64,000 bases of DNA from an uncultured Bacteroidales bacterium (GTDB lineage Bacteria > Bacteroidota > Bacteroidia > Bacteroidales > F082). Under the pieces are notes generated by a model that had not been told where the DNA came from, searched no databases, and was given only the letters and a program-made list of their open reading frames with translations. This document shows positions 35,151 through 43,713 of the stretch, piece by piece (positions within the stretch are counted from its first letter, which is position 1; each line of letters opens with the position of its first letter). The DNA lies in NCBI GenBank assembly GCA_900317055.1, contig ONFF01000014.1, positions 1 to 64,000 on the forward strand, written 5' to 3'. A program made the position numbers and the translations under genes.

Positions 35151-35984
35151 TCAAAACGCGAACTCATATCCAGCGCCTATCCAACCTCTGAAGCCTTTTT
35201 CCTTGGTATACGACTTCAGTTTGGTGCCTTCGGCGTTGGCGTCCACTTGCTTTTCCATAAGGTAGTCACACAAGAGATAGAAATTCAAGGTGCTGCGCTT
35301 GTCTAATCTAATGTCCGCGCCTAAGGAGCCCCTCAAACGGTTGACATAACCTCCGTTGAAACCTTTTAGGAACCAACCAGGCTCGCCTTCTTCGGAATAG
35401 TCATCCAATGAGACATAAATATTGCCGTCATAGGCGGCTTCAATGACGGGAGCATTCAAGTAGTTGCGTACCTCGAAATAGGCGTAGGGTTGCACCCTGC
35501 CAATGCCCTTGTATTGAACCTTCAAACGGCTTTTCAGCGTCAAGGCGTTCTGCGGATTTTGGTACATATTGAAGTCGCCCGTGCAGCGTGTCACCTGAAA
35601 GCGTTCCTTCAGTGAGAAATTCCAGTTGCCGTAATGTATGGTTCCCGTGACATCGGCCAACAGTCTGTGGCGCAGGTTCTTGAACGATTCAGAGCTGCCG
35701 CCATAGCCATTGATAAGGGCATAGCCCAAGCCGAGTTTGATGTTTGGATGCACCTTGTAACTCAGCGCCAGCGTGGTTTGCAGGCGGTCGAGGCTGCCGA
35801 AGTTGTTGTCGAAACGCACTTCTTCCTCAAGGGAGACATGCAGGCCTCGGGTGATTCTTTTGTCCACAGAAACGGAAACGCGTCCACCCAACTCAGGGTC
35901 AAGGGCAACATCAGTTTGTGCTGCTGCTAAAACAGGGAAAAACAATCCCAATAATATGATTATCTTAATCCTCATAATTCTCAA
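35151..35984 (-). CDS. DUF2490 outer membrane protein
   Basis: 277 residues with a signal peptide ending VLAAAQ. The rest is a run of amphipathic beta-strands with a final GWIGAGYEFAF ending in phenylalanine, typical of a beta-barrel in the outer membrane. Internal features such as LGLGYALINGYGGSSESFKN and LRHRLLADVTGTI fit DUF2490. Function unknown. It converges with the nitroreductase, 18 bases apart. Confidence 0.82.
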   Translation of the reverse strand: MRIMRIKIIILLGLFFPVLAAAQTDVALDPELGGRVSVSVDKRITRGLHVSLEEEVRFDNNFGSLDRLQTTLALSYKVHPNIKLGLGYALINGYGGSSESFKNLRHRLLADVTGTIHYGNWNFSLKERFQVTRCTGDFNMYQNPQNALTLKSRLKVQYKGIGRVQPYAYFEVRNYLNAPVIEAAYDGNIYVSLDDYSEEGEPGWFLKGFNGGYVNRLRGSLGADIRLDKRSTLNFYLLCDYLMEKQVDANAEGTKLKSYTKEKGFRGWIGAGYEFAF

Positions 35985-36029
35985 TTTTCAATTCTCAATT
36001 GTTAATTGTCAATTGTCAATTGTCAATTA
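35977..36029. repeat. Tandem heptamer tract (TCAATTG/TCAATTC)
   Basis: About seven imperfect copies of a 7-base unit close to GTCAATT sit between two minus-strand genes and reach the stop codon of the next gene. Slipped-strand variation in copy number is plausible. Confidence 0.8.
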
Positions 36030-37586
36030 AAACGGACCATGTCCTCCACCACCCGGTCCTCCTCCCCCACCATTTCCTCCAGAATAGGAAGAGAGGCTGA
36101 CGGAATTGCCGCCACTGACACTAGCATCGATGTAAAACATACCTTCAAAGCACTCTGTTCCGCTACCGACGCTCACACCAGATTGTAAATCAGGCGTAGA
36201 ACTACCTGAGACTACAAGGGGTGTTCCTCCGCTGCCAGGTGTCTTGAAAGCGTAAGTCGTTGAACCAACAGTCAAGCCATACCAAGTGTTTTGAGACCAA
36301 GAAGATGCTGAATAACAGCTCTGTGTAAGCGAAGAACCGCTTTCCAGTCCACCAATGGCCACCAAGGTACCGCCTGTGAGGTAAAGTTTGTAGCCACCCT
36401 CCGAGTTAGCGTCAATGGCGACTTCTGGTGAGCGAGCACTGATGGCATAGACCACGCCGCCTTTGATGTAGCAATTACCGTTGGCATCAAGGCCGTCGTT
36501 GCCTTGGCTATAGGCGCAGACCAAACCGCCCGAAACGGTGAGGTTGCCGCCCGAGTTGATGGCGTCGTCAGCACTTGAAGTGCTATAGACTTCTCCGCCC
36601 GAAATGGTTAATACCCCTTTGGCTTCAATGCCTTCGTGGTTCCTACAGTTCACAAAGACTTGACTGCCAGAGAAATACAAATTGCCATCAAACTTCATGC
36701 CTTTGGCCGACTTGCTGTCAGAGGAAGAGCCACCCCAACCGCCCGACGAGCCATGGTTGCTGCCTGTGACGACCACCTCGACGCTACCACCGCTGAAGTA
36801 ACCGTTACCGTCGCTACTGATGCCTTTGCCGCCTGTCCCCGAACTGCTGATGATGAGGCTGCCACCTTTCATTGAGAAATAGTCGTTGGTTTTGATGCCG
36901 GCAGGGCTTTTGTATTCGGCATCTTCTTCGTCGTAATAGGCATTCGCGCTCACTGAAACATTGATGTCGCCTGATTGGATGACAATATAGTCGTCGGAAG
37001 CGATGCCCGACTTTCCAGAGGCACTCACTGAAAGTGTTCCTTCACCGCTGAAAATCAACTGCCCCTCACTGAAAAGAGTGGCTTTTTCATCCTCCCCTGA
37101 AGGCGTGTGGCTATAGGTCTCGCAGTCATAGAGAACGTTGTCGCCATTGACCACTACAAAAGTGCGTTTGCCTTTGTTTGGTTCCGATACTGTCCCTTGC
37201 ACATTGATGGCGGAACCATTGGGATTGGTGATGCTCACCCCATTCAGCGTAACGCCTTGTTTCGTGGCGCTATACAACTTAAAAAAGCCGTCATTAGTGG
37301 AACCAGAGAGTTCGTACATCACATATTCATCACCTGAATAAACGATAGTCACATCGTTGCCGCTGACCGTGACCTCAAAGTCTTCGTTCGTTCCAGTTAC
37401 CGAAGCATCCTCACTCAAGGAATACATCACATAAACCGTTTTTGTAAACTCAATGTTTGCGATATCGTCTTCTTCAGTGTTAATCGGGTCGATCTGAACG
37501 ATGTTGTCCTTTTGGCAGCCCCCAACCGACACCGCCAGCATGACACATAACCAATAATTCAAGAATTGTTTCATCTTTGTATTCAT
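36027..37586 (-). CDS. Carbohydrate-binding (Cthe_2159-like) lipoprotein
   Basis: 519 residues from the ATG at 37586 (an ATG at 37574 is also possible), with lipobox SVGGC. The bulk is a right-handed beta-helix-like repeat domain with many GNLYFSG, ISGGEVYSTSS and KGGVVYAIS units, matching the Cthe_2159/PF14262 group that binds acidic polysaccharides. The C-terminal end is Gly-rich (GGNGGGGGPGGGGHGPF). It is likely surface-exposed. Divergent from an AraC-type regulator gene that starts 111 bases away and may control it. Confidence 0.8.
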   Translation of the reverse strand: MNTKMKQFLNYWLCVMLAVSVGGCQKDNIVQIDPINTEEDDIANIEFTKTVYVMYSLSEDASVTGTNEDFEVTVSGNDVTIVYSGDEYVMYELSGSTNDGFFKLYSATKQGVTLNGVSITNPNGSAINVQGTVSEPNKGKRTFVVVNGDNVLYDCETYSHTPSGEDEKATLFSEGQLIFSGEGTLSVSASGKSGIASDDYIVIQSGDINVSVSANAYYDEEDAEYKSPAGIKTNDYFSMKGGSLIISSSGTGGKGISSDGNGYFSGGSVEVVVTGSNHGSSGGWGGSSSDSKSAKGMKFDGNLYFSGSQVFVNCRNHEGIEAKGVLTISGGEVYSTSSADDAINSGGNLTVSGGLVCAYSQGNDGLDANGNCYIKGGVVYAISARSPEVAIDANSEGGYKLYLTGGTLVAIGGLESGSSLTQSCYSASSWSQNTWYGLTVGSTTYAFKTPGSGGTPLVVSGSSTPDLQSGVSVGSGTECFEGMFYIDASVSGGNSVSLSSYSGGNGGGGGPGGGGHGPF

Positions 37587-37661
37587 GTTACAAAAGTATA
37601 TACCTTTAACAACGCAAAAGATAACATATTGTGTGCAATATTTGGCAAAAAGTCGGATTAA

Positions 37662-37693
37662 TTTGTTAACTTTGAGAAAAACAAGTATTTTTG
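37662..37693 (+). promoter_or_regulatory. Bacteroidetes-type promoter for the AraC-type regulator
   Basis: TTTG (37662-37665), 20 bases, then TATTTTTG (37686-37693), ending 4 bases before the start codon at 37698. The message would have almost no leader. Confidence 0.55.
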
Positions 37694-37697
37694 CCAC

Positions 37698-38549
37698 ATG
37701 AAAAAACAACAATCAGCACTTCATCCATTGTTATCCAATCTTCAAAAGATTAAGGATGAAGGCATCGTGGTTCTTGATGATATCAGGGGATTACCCGCTG
37801 GCGACAAACCGTTTGTATCGGCCGATTATGTCATCTGCATTGGCCACAGGGGGCACATTCAACTGATGTACGACGACCAATCCGACTATTCAGAAAGGCA
37901 CACTGTGGGTGTGATTTTCCCCAGCCATCGTCTTTGCATGGTGAATAAAACCGACGACTACCTTGCCACTCTGATTGTTGTTGATGCTTCGGTGCTGGAC
38001 GACCCCATGCTGCAAATCATCAACCAGATGCGCTACCGCTATGAGTCGAATCCTTGCGTGAAACTCGACGGGCATGAATACAAGATGATAACGAATGTGG
38101 TAGAAGGGATGCGCGAAATCAAGCGTCTCGAACTCCCTGATAGTCGAATGCTGATGACACGCTTGTTGGAATTCTTCCTACGGCTACTCAGCCATTACCG
38201 CAAATGCAAACTGAATGAGACCACTGCCAATAAGCGCGTCAGTATGCAGTTTCACTCCGATTTGGCTCAACATTTCCGCAAACACCATGATGTAGGTTTT
38301 TATGCCGAGAGAGCTTTTATAACACCTAAGTACTTCAGTGCGCTTGTCAAGCAGGAAACAGGCTACAATGCCAACTATTGGATTCGCGTCAAGATAATCA
38401 CCGAAGCCAAAATGTTGCTACATATTCGTCGCGACCTTTCCGTACAAGCCATCGCCGATATGCTAGGCTTTGGCGAACAAGCCAGTTTTAGCCGTTATTT
38501 TAAGCGCGAAACAGGCTTATCCCCTACCGAATTCCGAGAGTTGGATTGA
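37698..38549 (+). CDS. AraC family transcriptional regulator
   Basis: 283 residues. The N-terminal 170 residues form a cupin-like sensing domain of the kind seen in Bacteroidales AraC proteins. The C-terminal 100 residues carry two helix-turn-helix units: FYAERAFITPKYFSALVKQE and VQAIADMLGFGEQASFSRYF, ending KRETGLSPTEFRE. The ligand is not predictable. Divergence from the beta-helix lipoprotein gene suggests that gene as a target. Confidence 0.9.
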   Translation: MKKQQSALHPLLSNLQKIKDEGIVVLDDIRGLPAGDKPFVSADYVICIGHRGHIQLMYDDQSDYSERHTVGVIFPSHRLCMVNKTDDYLATLIVVDASVLDDPMLQIINQMRYRYESNPCVKLDGHEYKMITNVVEGMREIKRLELPDSRMLMTRLLEFFLRLLSHYRKCKLNETTANKRVSMQFHSDLAQHFRKHHDVGFYAERAFITPKYFSALVKQETGYNANYWIRVKIITEAKMLLHIRRDLSVQAIADMLGFGEQASFSRYFKRETGLSPTEFRELD

Positions 38550-38592
38550 ACATCGGGGCATTGTAGCACGAATTATTGAAGGTGTTTTTTGA

Positions 38593-39660
38593 TTAGAACT
38601 TACGGCCTGTTTTTTTGAGCAACCGTTTTACTTGGCGGTATCGTTTATTCAACCAATTGTCAATCAAGAGATCTTCCATTTCTGGTGCATTCAAGTCCAC
38701 TTTCTTGCGTCTCTTTGCGAGAGAGAACCGAAGATAGGCTCCAATATGGCGCCGTTTCTTTTCATGATAGATATGGTCGAACGGAATAAGCACCGCAGAG
38801 TCCTCGATATTGTCCATCAAAGTGTTAACTGCCGTCCCAAACATAAGCATATGGGAAGTGACGGAGATATACGCAGTAAAATTTGGAGGAATATGCACAT
38901 TCCTCATTTTTGCTGCAGCCTTCAGCAGTTTGTAGTCATCCATCGGGTCATCTTTGTTTACGACCAAATCCATCAACTCGGGATCGGAATTAGGCATGAG
39001 TGCCTGGTCATCCCATGGACGGACAAGTTCGTCTTTGTCGCCAAAATGCTTCCATAGAAAATGATAGAGCAGGTCTCTAGTGATATGGTCGTAGGAAGGA
39101 TAAACGGTTATCTTTCCGAAGTAATAGAGCAGATTAGGGTTCTTCATGATAATGGCCACAAGACCATCCCACAAATTGTCCATGGCAAAAATGGACTTTG
39201 CACCATGCTTCGAACTTTGGTATTCAGGAGCCACGAAATTGCGGCCAAGCTCTATGACATGTGGCAGATATTCATCGATAAACCTCTGGGAAAAACGGAA
39301 CTGATGGGAACTCGCCAGGATGGGTTGGCCATTCTCATCGATAACGGCATCTGAGCCAAAGATGAAACGATATCCACCAATGATAGCCTCGTTGTCGGGA
39401 TCCCACACAATCAGTTGCTTGTATGAATTCTCCATCTTGTCGTACTCGTCAAGGTCTAGAGCGTTGCCCGTAGCGCCTCCTGCATCACGGAAGGTCAATT
39501 CGCGCAGCCTGCCGATTTCCGTAACCACATTGGGAGAATCTTGCCAGGTAACGATATATAACTCGTTGTGCCCTTTGTTTGTATCTTCCAGCTTTTTGGA
39601 TTTGGTAAGTTCCGCTTTAAGTAGCTCGACAGGTACAGGATCGATGATTTTCGTACTCAT
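38593..39660 (-). CDS. glsB: Glycine N-acyltransferase of glycine lipid synthesis
   Basis: 355 residues from the ATG at 39660 (an alternative at 39681 overlaps glsA by 8 bases). It belongs to the GNAT-type OlsB/hemolysin-like acyltransferases: GRLRELTFRDAGGATGNALD, IVWDPDNEAIIGGYRFIFGS, ELGRNFVAPEYQ. In Bacteroides, GlsB links a beta-hydroxy fatty acid to the amino group of glycine, and GlsA then esterifies the hydroxyl, giving N-acyloxyacyl glycine lipids needed for stress tolerance. Adjacent to the PlsC-like gene as in B. thetaiotaomicron, though my naming rests on memory of that pair. Confidence 0.85.
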   Translation of the reverse strand: MSTKIIDPVPVELLKAELTKSKKLEDTNKGHNELYIVTWQDSPNVVTEIGRLRELTFRDAGGATGNALDLDEYDKMENSYKQLIVWDPDNEAIIGGYRFIFGSDAVIDENGQPILASSHQFRFSQRFIDEYLPHVIELGRNFVAPEYQSSKHGAKSIFAMDNLWDGLVAIIMKNPNLLYYFGKITVYPSYDHITRDLLYHFLWKHFGDKDELVRPWDDQALMPNSDPELMDLVVNKDDPMDDYKLLKAAAKMRNVHIPPNFTAYISVTSHMLMFGTAVNTLMDNIEDSAVLIPFDHIYHEKKRRHIGAYLRFSLAKRRKKVDLNAPEMEDLLIDNWLNKRYRQVKRLLKKTGRKF

Positions 39661-39673
39661 AATGATAAGGTTT

Positions 39674-40531
39674 TCAATCAATGGAAGAAGGCCAGGTGTT
39701 GGAAACTATACCGGCCATATCAAGCATGGTTTTGTGTGCAAGATCGCGCATCCGCGCCGTCTCTTCTTTTCGAGGTGTGTTCATGTTGGGTATGATAGGG
39801 TCGCCCACATGGATGGTGATCAAGGGCTCGTCTTTACTGAACAGCTTTCGCCAACCTGTGCGTGGCCTGAATGAAATCACCAGGGGAATCACTGGGAGCG
39901 AATGCCGATAAGCCATATTGAAAGCACCTATTTTGAAAGGACGCAACGGAGCATAGAATTTCCAACTGCAGCTTTCAGGAAAAATGTGAATCCACTGGTG
40001 GTTGGCGCACAATTCAGCCATGGCCTCATCGAACGCTTTCAGCCCGCTGCGCTCTTCGGGGATGGCTATGCCTCCCACGGCTTTCATGACAAAACCATCT
40101 TTGCCTCTGAAGGGCTGGGCGTACATGGGGATCCATGCCTTCCTGAAACGCATCGCCTGCATGACACTAATCATATCCCAACGGTAGACATGGTTGCAAA
40201 CCGTCATCACGCCATGGTCGAAAAGCTTTCGGTTTTGGCGTATTTTCTCACGACCTTCGATTTTGAGGCCATATCGGATGCGGTTCAAAAGGAAGGCAAG
40301 CGTCCATGCTACAAAATACATGAACGAATTCACTATTTTGAACCTCAAAGATTTGTCAAGATAGGTATAAGTTCCGTCAAAACGAATGTCCTTGAGCTCT
40401 CCTCGTATAGGAGCCATCTTCGTGAAGGGATTGTCGGCCGAAAACTCCTCAACGGGTTCAGGTACATAAACATCCTCCCTCACCTTGAAGTTTCGGTATG
40501 CCGGACCGTATGATGAATAGTCTTTTGTCAT
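39674..40531 (-). CDS. glsA: O-acyltransferase of glycine lipid synthesis (PlsC-like)
   Basis: 285 residues with an N-terminal membrane helix (FMYFVAWTLAFLLN). The acyltransferase motifs are visible: VCNHVYRWDM in place of the NHxxxxD motif, GGIAIPEERSGLKAFDE, and IHIFPESCSW for the substrate-binding EGT-like block, then LPVIPLVISF. It precedes glsB in the same operon, 13 bases apart, and should catalyse the second acylation step of glycine lipids at the inner membrane. Confidence 0.85.
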   Translation of the reverse strand: MTKDYSSYGPAYRNFKVREDVYVPEPVEEFSADNPFTKMAPIRGELKDIRFDGTYTYLDKSLRFKIVNSFMYFVAWTLAFLLNRIRYGLKIEGREKIRQNRKLFDHGVMTVCNHVYRWDMISVMQAMRFRKAWIPMYAQPFRGKDGFVMKAVGGIAIPEERSGLKAFDEAMAELCANHQWIHIFPESCSWKFYAPLRPFKIGAFNMAYRHSLPVIPLVISFRPRTGWRKLFSKDEPLITIHVGDPIIPNMNTPRKEETARMRDLAHKTMLDMAGIVSNTWPSSID

Positions 40532-40576
40532 GACAATAATCTATTTTTCGCGCACTCGTTTGCCATTAGTGTACAT

Positions 40577-40610
40577 TTTGCAAAAATACACAGAATAAAG
40601 TGTATCTTTG
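40577..40610 (+). promoter_or_regulatory. Promoter for the C-GCAxxG-C-C protein
   Basis: TTTG (40577-40580), 22 bases, TATCTTTG (40603-40610), 21 bases before the ATG. On the other strand TATTTTTG (40580-40587) could serve glsA, so divergent promoters overlap. Confidence 0.5.
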
Positions 40611-40631
40611 CAAAAAAATACTAAATATTTC

Positions 40632-41012
40632 ATGGAAACACGAAAACACATCGCTGCGGAGAAGCTAGAAAACGGCACTCACAACTGCGCCCAAGCCATC
40701 ATTTGCACTTATGCCGACTTGATTGGAATCGATGAAGAAACAGGCCGTAACTTAGGCAACGCCTTCGGCTCGGGCATGGGCAATATGGAAGGCACTTGTG
40801 GTGCCCTAGTCGGGGCAGGCGTCGTATTAGGGCTTGCTACCAAGGACAAGGCAAACTCAAGAAAAGCCATGAGGCAAATCATGACCCAATTCCAGCAACG
40901 CAATGGAACCACCCAATGTAAGATGCTCAAAGGTGTCGGTACGGGTGTTGTCCTTCGCCAATGCTCCGGCTGTGTAGCTGATGCTGCGGAGTTTTTGGAA
41001 GAAAAGTTGTAG
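40632..41012 (+). CDS. C-GCAxxG-C-C family redox protein
   Basis: 126 residues from the ATG at 40632 (METRKHIAAEKLE). The family pattern is complete: HNCAQAII, the GTCGALVGAGVVLG block, a third cysteine in TTQCKML and the final CSGCVADAA. Four conserved cysteines suggest a redox or metal-binding role, often near thiol oxidoreductases. It stands in front of the NifX-like gene, each with its own promoter. Confidence 0.85.
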   Translation: METRKHIAAEKLENGTHNCAQAIICTYADLIGIDEETGRNLGNAFGSGMGNMEGTCGALVGAGVVLGLATKDKANSRKAMRQIMTQFQQRNGTTQCKMLKGVGTGVVLRQCSGCVADAAEFLEEKL

Positions 41013-41041
41013 TTGAATTTGCCGCAAAAGTACTATCTTTG
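41013..41041 (+). promoter_or_regulatory. Bacteroidetes-type promoter for the NifX-like gene
   Basis: TTG (41013-41015), 18 bases, TATCTTTG (41034-41041), 48 bases before the ATG at 41090. Confidence 0.6.
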
Positions 41042-41089
41042 CCGAAAATTTAACTATGTTGAATCTAACGATTTCAAAACCATTCGATT

Positions 41090-41449
41090 ATGAATCAAAG
41101 AATAGCTATACCCACCAATGAGGGCAAACTGTGGCAGCACTTCGGAAAGGCTCCACAAGTCACCATTTTCGATGTCGAAGACGGAAAGATCGTCGATTCA
41201 AAGGTGCTGCAAGCACCTGAGCATGAGCACGGCGCGATGCCGAAGTTTTTGGCCGAACAAGGCTGCTCCGATGTGCTTTGTGGCGGATTGGGCCAAGGTG
41301 CCGTTAACATGCTGAACCAGTTAGGCATCCGCATCCATGCTGGCGCTCCCGAACTTCCCGTGGAGCAGGTGCTGGCCATGTTCCTCGACGGCACCATCGT
41401 TTATGGTGACCCCAGCTGCCACCATCATTGCGAGGGGCATCACCATTAA
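41090..41449 (+). CDS. NifB/NifX-type iron-molybdenum cofactor-binding protein with His tail
   Basis: 119 residues matching the dinitrogenase cofactor-binding fold: MNQRIAIPTNEGKLWQHFGK, DVLCGGLGQGAVNMLNQLGI and a final HAGAPELPVEQVLAMF. No nif cluster is near, so it is one of the many stand-alone members, probably handling iron-sulfur or molybdenum species. The C-terminus CHHHCEGHHH is an additional metal-binding tail. A stem-loop follows at once. Confidence 0.85.
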   Translation: MNQRIAIPTNEGKLWQHFGKAPQVTIFDVEDGKIVDSKVLQAPEHEHGAMPKFLAEQGCSDVLCGGLGQGAVNMLNQLGIRIHAGAPELPVEQVLAMFLDGTIVYGDPSCHHHCEGHHH

Positions 41450-41452
41450 AAA

Positions 41453-41478
41453 AGCCGCAGCTCAATAGCCACGGCTTG
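41453..41478. terminator. Stem-loop terminator after the NifX-like gene
   Basis: AAGCCG (41453-41458) pairs with CGGCTT (41473-41478) over a long loop, with A-runs on both sides. It may also end the convergent M13 peptidase transcript. Confidence 0.55.
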
Positions 41479-41509
41479 ATGGTAAAAAAATAGCTTGTTT
41501 TTCTCTTCT

Positions 41510-43558
41510 CTACCAAATGGCAGCTCTTTCATCAGGAGCGATATACATCTTGCTTCCTTCTGGGATGTCGAAGGCCTCGTAAAAGTGCGACATCGAGCGG
41601 AGGGCGCAGTTCACACGGGCTTCGGCAGGAGAATGCACATCCTCCTTCAACTTGCGTTCAAGGGCTTTGTCACGGATATTGGTGCGCCATACGGTGCCGT
41701 AACTGATAAAGAAGCGCTGGGCAGGCGTGAAGCCGTCAATGGGTTTGTTGGCTTTGGCCTCGTCAGTCATCTGGTAGGCATCCCAAGCCACATTCAGCCC
41801 TCCCAGGTCGGCGATGTTTTCGCCCAAGGTCAGTTCGCCGTTGATGTGGTGCCCCCTCAGCTCGAATTCGTCGAACAGCTTCACCAGTTGCTTGGTGCAT
41901 TCGGTGAACTTGGCATCGTCTTCTTCGGTCCACCAGTTATTGAGGTTGCCTTTTTCGTCGAACATACGCCCCATGTTGTCGAAGCCGTGAGTCATCTCGT
42001 GGCCAATGATCGCGCCGATGGCTCCGTAGTTGACGGCATCGTCGGCATCCATGTTAAAGAACGGAGGCTGAAGGATGGCTGCCGGGAACACGATCTCATT
42101 CAATTCAGGGTTGTAGTAAGCGTTGACTTCCTGCGGAGTCATATTCCATTTTTCCTTGTCAACAGGCTTGCCTATTTTGTCCATGTCTCTCTCATGAATG
42201 AAACGCTCAGCGCGGCGTACGTTTTGGAAGTAGGACTCGGGCGTGACTTCATACTTGCTGTAGTCCAACCACTTGTCGGGATAGCCTATCTTCACACTGT
42301 AGCAGTCGAGCTTGTGAATGGCTCGGGCTTTGGTCTCATCGCTCATCCAATCGACGTTCTTGATGCGTTCCCGCAATGCCAAGCGCAGGTTGCCGACAAG
42401 GTTAATCATGCGTTCCTTGGCTTCGGCAGGGAAGTACCTTTCCACATAGAGTTGGCCGATGGCTTCGCCCAAATAGTCCGAAGTCTTGTCAAGCACACGA
42501 CGCCAGCGGGGGTTCTGCTCTTCTACGTCATAGAGGTATTTTTTATAGAAGTTGAAGTCTTCGGTGACGAGGTCATCGCTAAGCCGAGGGGCACTCTCTG
42601 TGATGACCACCCATCGCATGTAGTCCTTGATGGTGCCGAGGTCGGTGTTGAGGAGGAGGCCATTGAGGGCGGTGAAGAAGTCGGGAGAGGCCATGTTGAG
42701 GCTGTCGAAGGCCGGTGCTCCGATGGCATGGAAGTAGTTGTCCCAGCTGAAGTCGGGCATGGAGGCCTGAAGTTCCTGGCGACTTTTCAGGTGATAGAGG
42801 TTGTTGGGGTCGAGGCATTCCTCGATGGGCATGGAGTTTTTGGCGAGTTCGGTCTCAAAATCAAAGACATGCTGAGCTTTTTCCGATGCTAGAGCAGCCT
42901 CGGTGCCGGTAAGCTGGAACATATTGGCGATGTGTTCGACATACTTGTCACGCATTTCCTGTAGTTCTTCAACAAGATACAAATCGCGGTCGGGGAGTCC
43001 GAGGTCGGCTTGGAAGACCAGCATGATGACCCTGTCGGCGTTTTTCCAATCGGTGTAGCTGCCCGCTTGAAAGAAAGGCCAGCCAAATCCTTCATAGTGG
43101 AGCATCCCAATCAGTTCAGGAAGTTGCGACTTGTCACTCATTTGGTCAATTTGGTCGAAATAGGGCAACAACTCGCTGTAGCCGCGTTGGTTGATAGCTA
43201 CGGTGTCCATGCCCGCATTGTAAAAGTCGCGGATCTTCTGGGTCACGCTGCCTTGCTCGGCATTTTTATCATGCGTAACCTCATCGATGATGGCTTTGAT
43301 CTGCAACTCAGTGCGTTCGTCAACCTCGTAGGAGGCACTGTAGGCGGAATACGTCTCGGGAATCGGGTTGTTTTTCAGCCAGTTGTTGTTGCAATAGCGA
43401 TAGAAGTCGTCCGCGGGATTGATGGTGGTGTCCATGTTGCTCAACTCAATAGCTGGAACAACTTCTCTCTCGGGTTGAGGCGTTTCTACTGTCTTCTGTG
43501 CGCAGCCTGCTGCCATGATGCATGATACCAGAATGGCGATTGCGTTTGCTTTTTTCAT
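41510..43558 (-). CDS. M13 family zinc endopeptidase lipoprotein (neprilysin/PepO-like)
   Basis: 682 residues from the ATG at 43558, which opens a lipoprotein signal (CIMAAGC). The zinc motif is IIGHEMTHGFDNMG at about residue 520 (HExxH), with ENIADLGGLNVAWDAY giving the third ligand (ExxxD) and VNAYYNPELNEIVFPAAILQ the substrate-binding NAYY. The C-terminal CALRSMSHFYEAFD fits the family. It cleaves peptides outside the inner membrane. A promoter within the terminator-promoter cassette at 43644-43692 drives it. Confidence 0.92.
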   Translation of the reverse strand: MKKANAIAILVSCIMAAGCAQKTVETPQPEREVVPAIELSNMDTTINPADDFYRYCNNNWLKNNPIPETYSAYSASYEVDERTELQIKAIIDEVTHDKNAEQGSVTQKIRDFYNAGMDTVAINQRGYSELLPYFDQIDQMSDKSQLPELIGMLHYEGFGWPFFQAGSYTDWKNADRVIMLVFQADLGLPDRDLYLVEELQEMRDKYVEHIANMFQLTGTEAALASEKAQHVFDFETELAKNSMPIEECLDPNNLYHLKSRQELQASMPDFSWDNYFHAIGAPAFDSLNMASPDFFTALNGLLLNTDLGTIKDYMRWVVITESAPRLSDDLVTEDFNFYKKYLYDVEEQNPRWRRVLDKTSDYLGEAIGQLYVERYFPAEAKERMINLVGNLRLALRERIKNVDWMSDETKARAIHKLDCYSVKIGYPDKWLDYSKYEVTPESYFQNVRRAERFIHERDMDKIGKPVDKEKWNMTPQEVNAYYNPELNEIVFPAAILQPPFFNMDADDAVNYGAIGAIIGHEMTHGFDNMGRMFDEKGNLNNWWTEEDDAKFTECTKQLVKLFDEFELRGHHINGELTLGENIADLGGLNVAWDAYQMTDEAKANKPIDGFTPAQRFFISYGTVWRTNIRDKALERKLKEDVHSPAEARVNCALRSMSHFYEAFDIPEGSKMYIAPDERAAIW

Positions 43559-43643
43559 ATTGATAGAGGTTTTGTTTTTCAATACTATTAATACGGAATT
43601 GATTCGAAAAAGTTACAGTTTTTATAAAACATCTTTTCGGCTA

Positions 43644-43671
43644 CAAAAGTACAAAAAATTCCGCAACCCAA
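43644..43671 (-). promoter_or_regulatory. Promoter for the M13 peptidase, overlapping a terminator
   Basis: On the minus strand TTG (43669-43671), 17 bases, TACTTTTG (43644-43651). The TTG lies in the loop side of the terminator hairpin at 43660-43692, so terminator and promoter form one compact unit. Confidence 0.5.
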
Positions 43672-43692
43672 GCTTTTCGCCCGAATTGCGGA
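43653..43692 (-). terminator. Terminator after the flavodoxin-type gene
   Basis: On the minus strand TCCGCAA pairs with TTGCGGA around a GGGCGAAAAGCTTGGG loop, followed by TTTTTT. Closely similar in sequence to the terminator at 62926-62965. Confidence 0.75.
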
Positions 43693-43713
43693 TTATTGCT
43701 AACCGGCACGTTT

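Noticed and set aside
35977-36029. Possible CRISPR or promoter repeat
   Set aside because: It is a simple heptamer tandem, with no spacers.
41495-42892. A 465-residue plus-strand frame opposite the M13 peptidase
   Set aside because: The complementary strand has full peptidase motifs and a lipoprotein signal; this frame mirrors them (Val/Leu/His-rich) and matches nothing.
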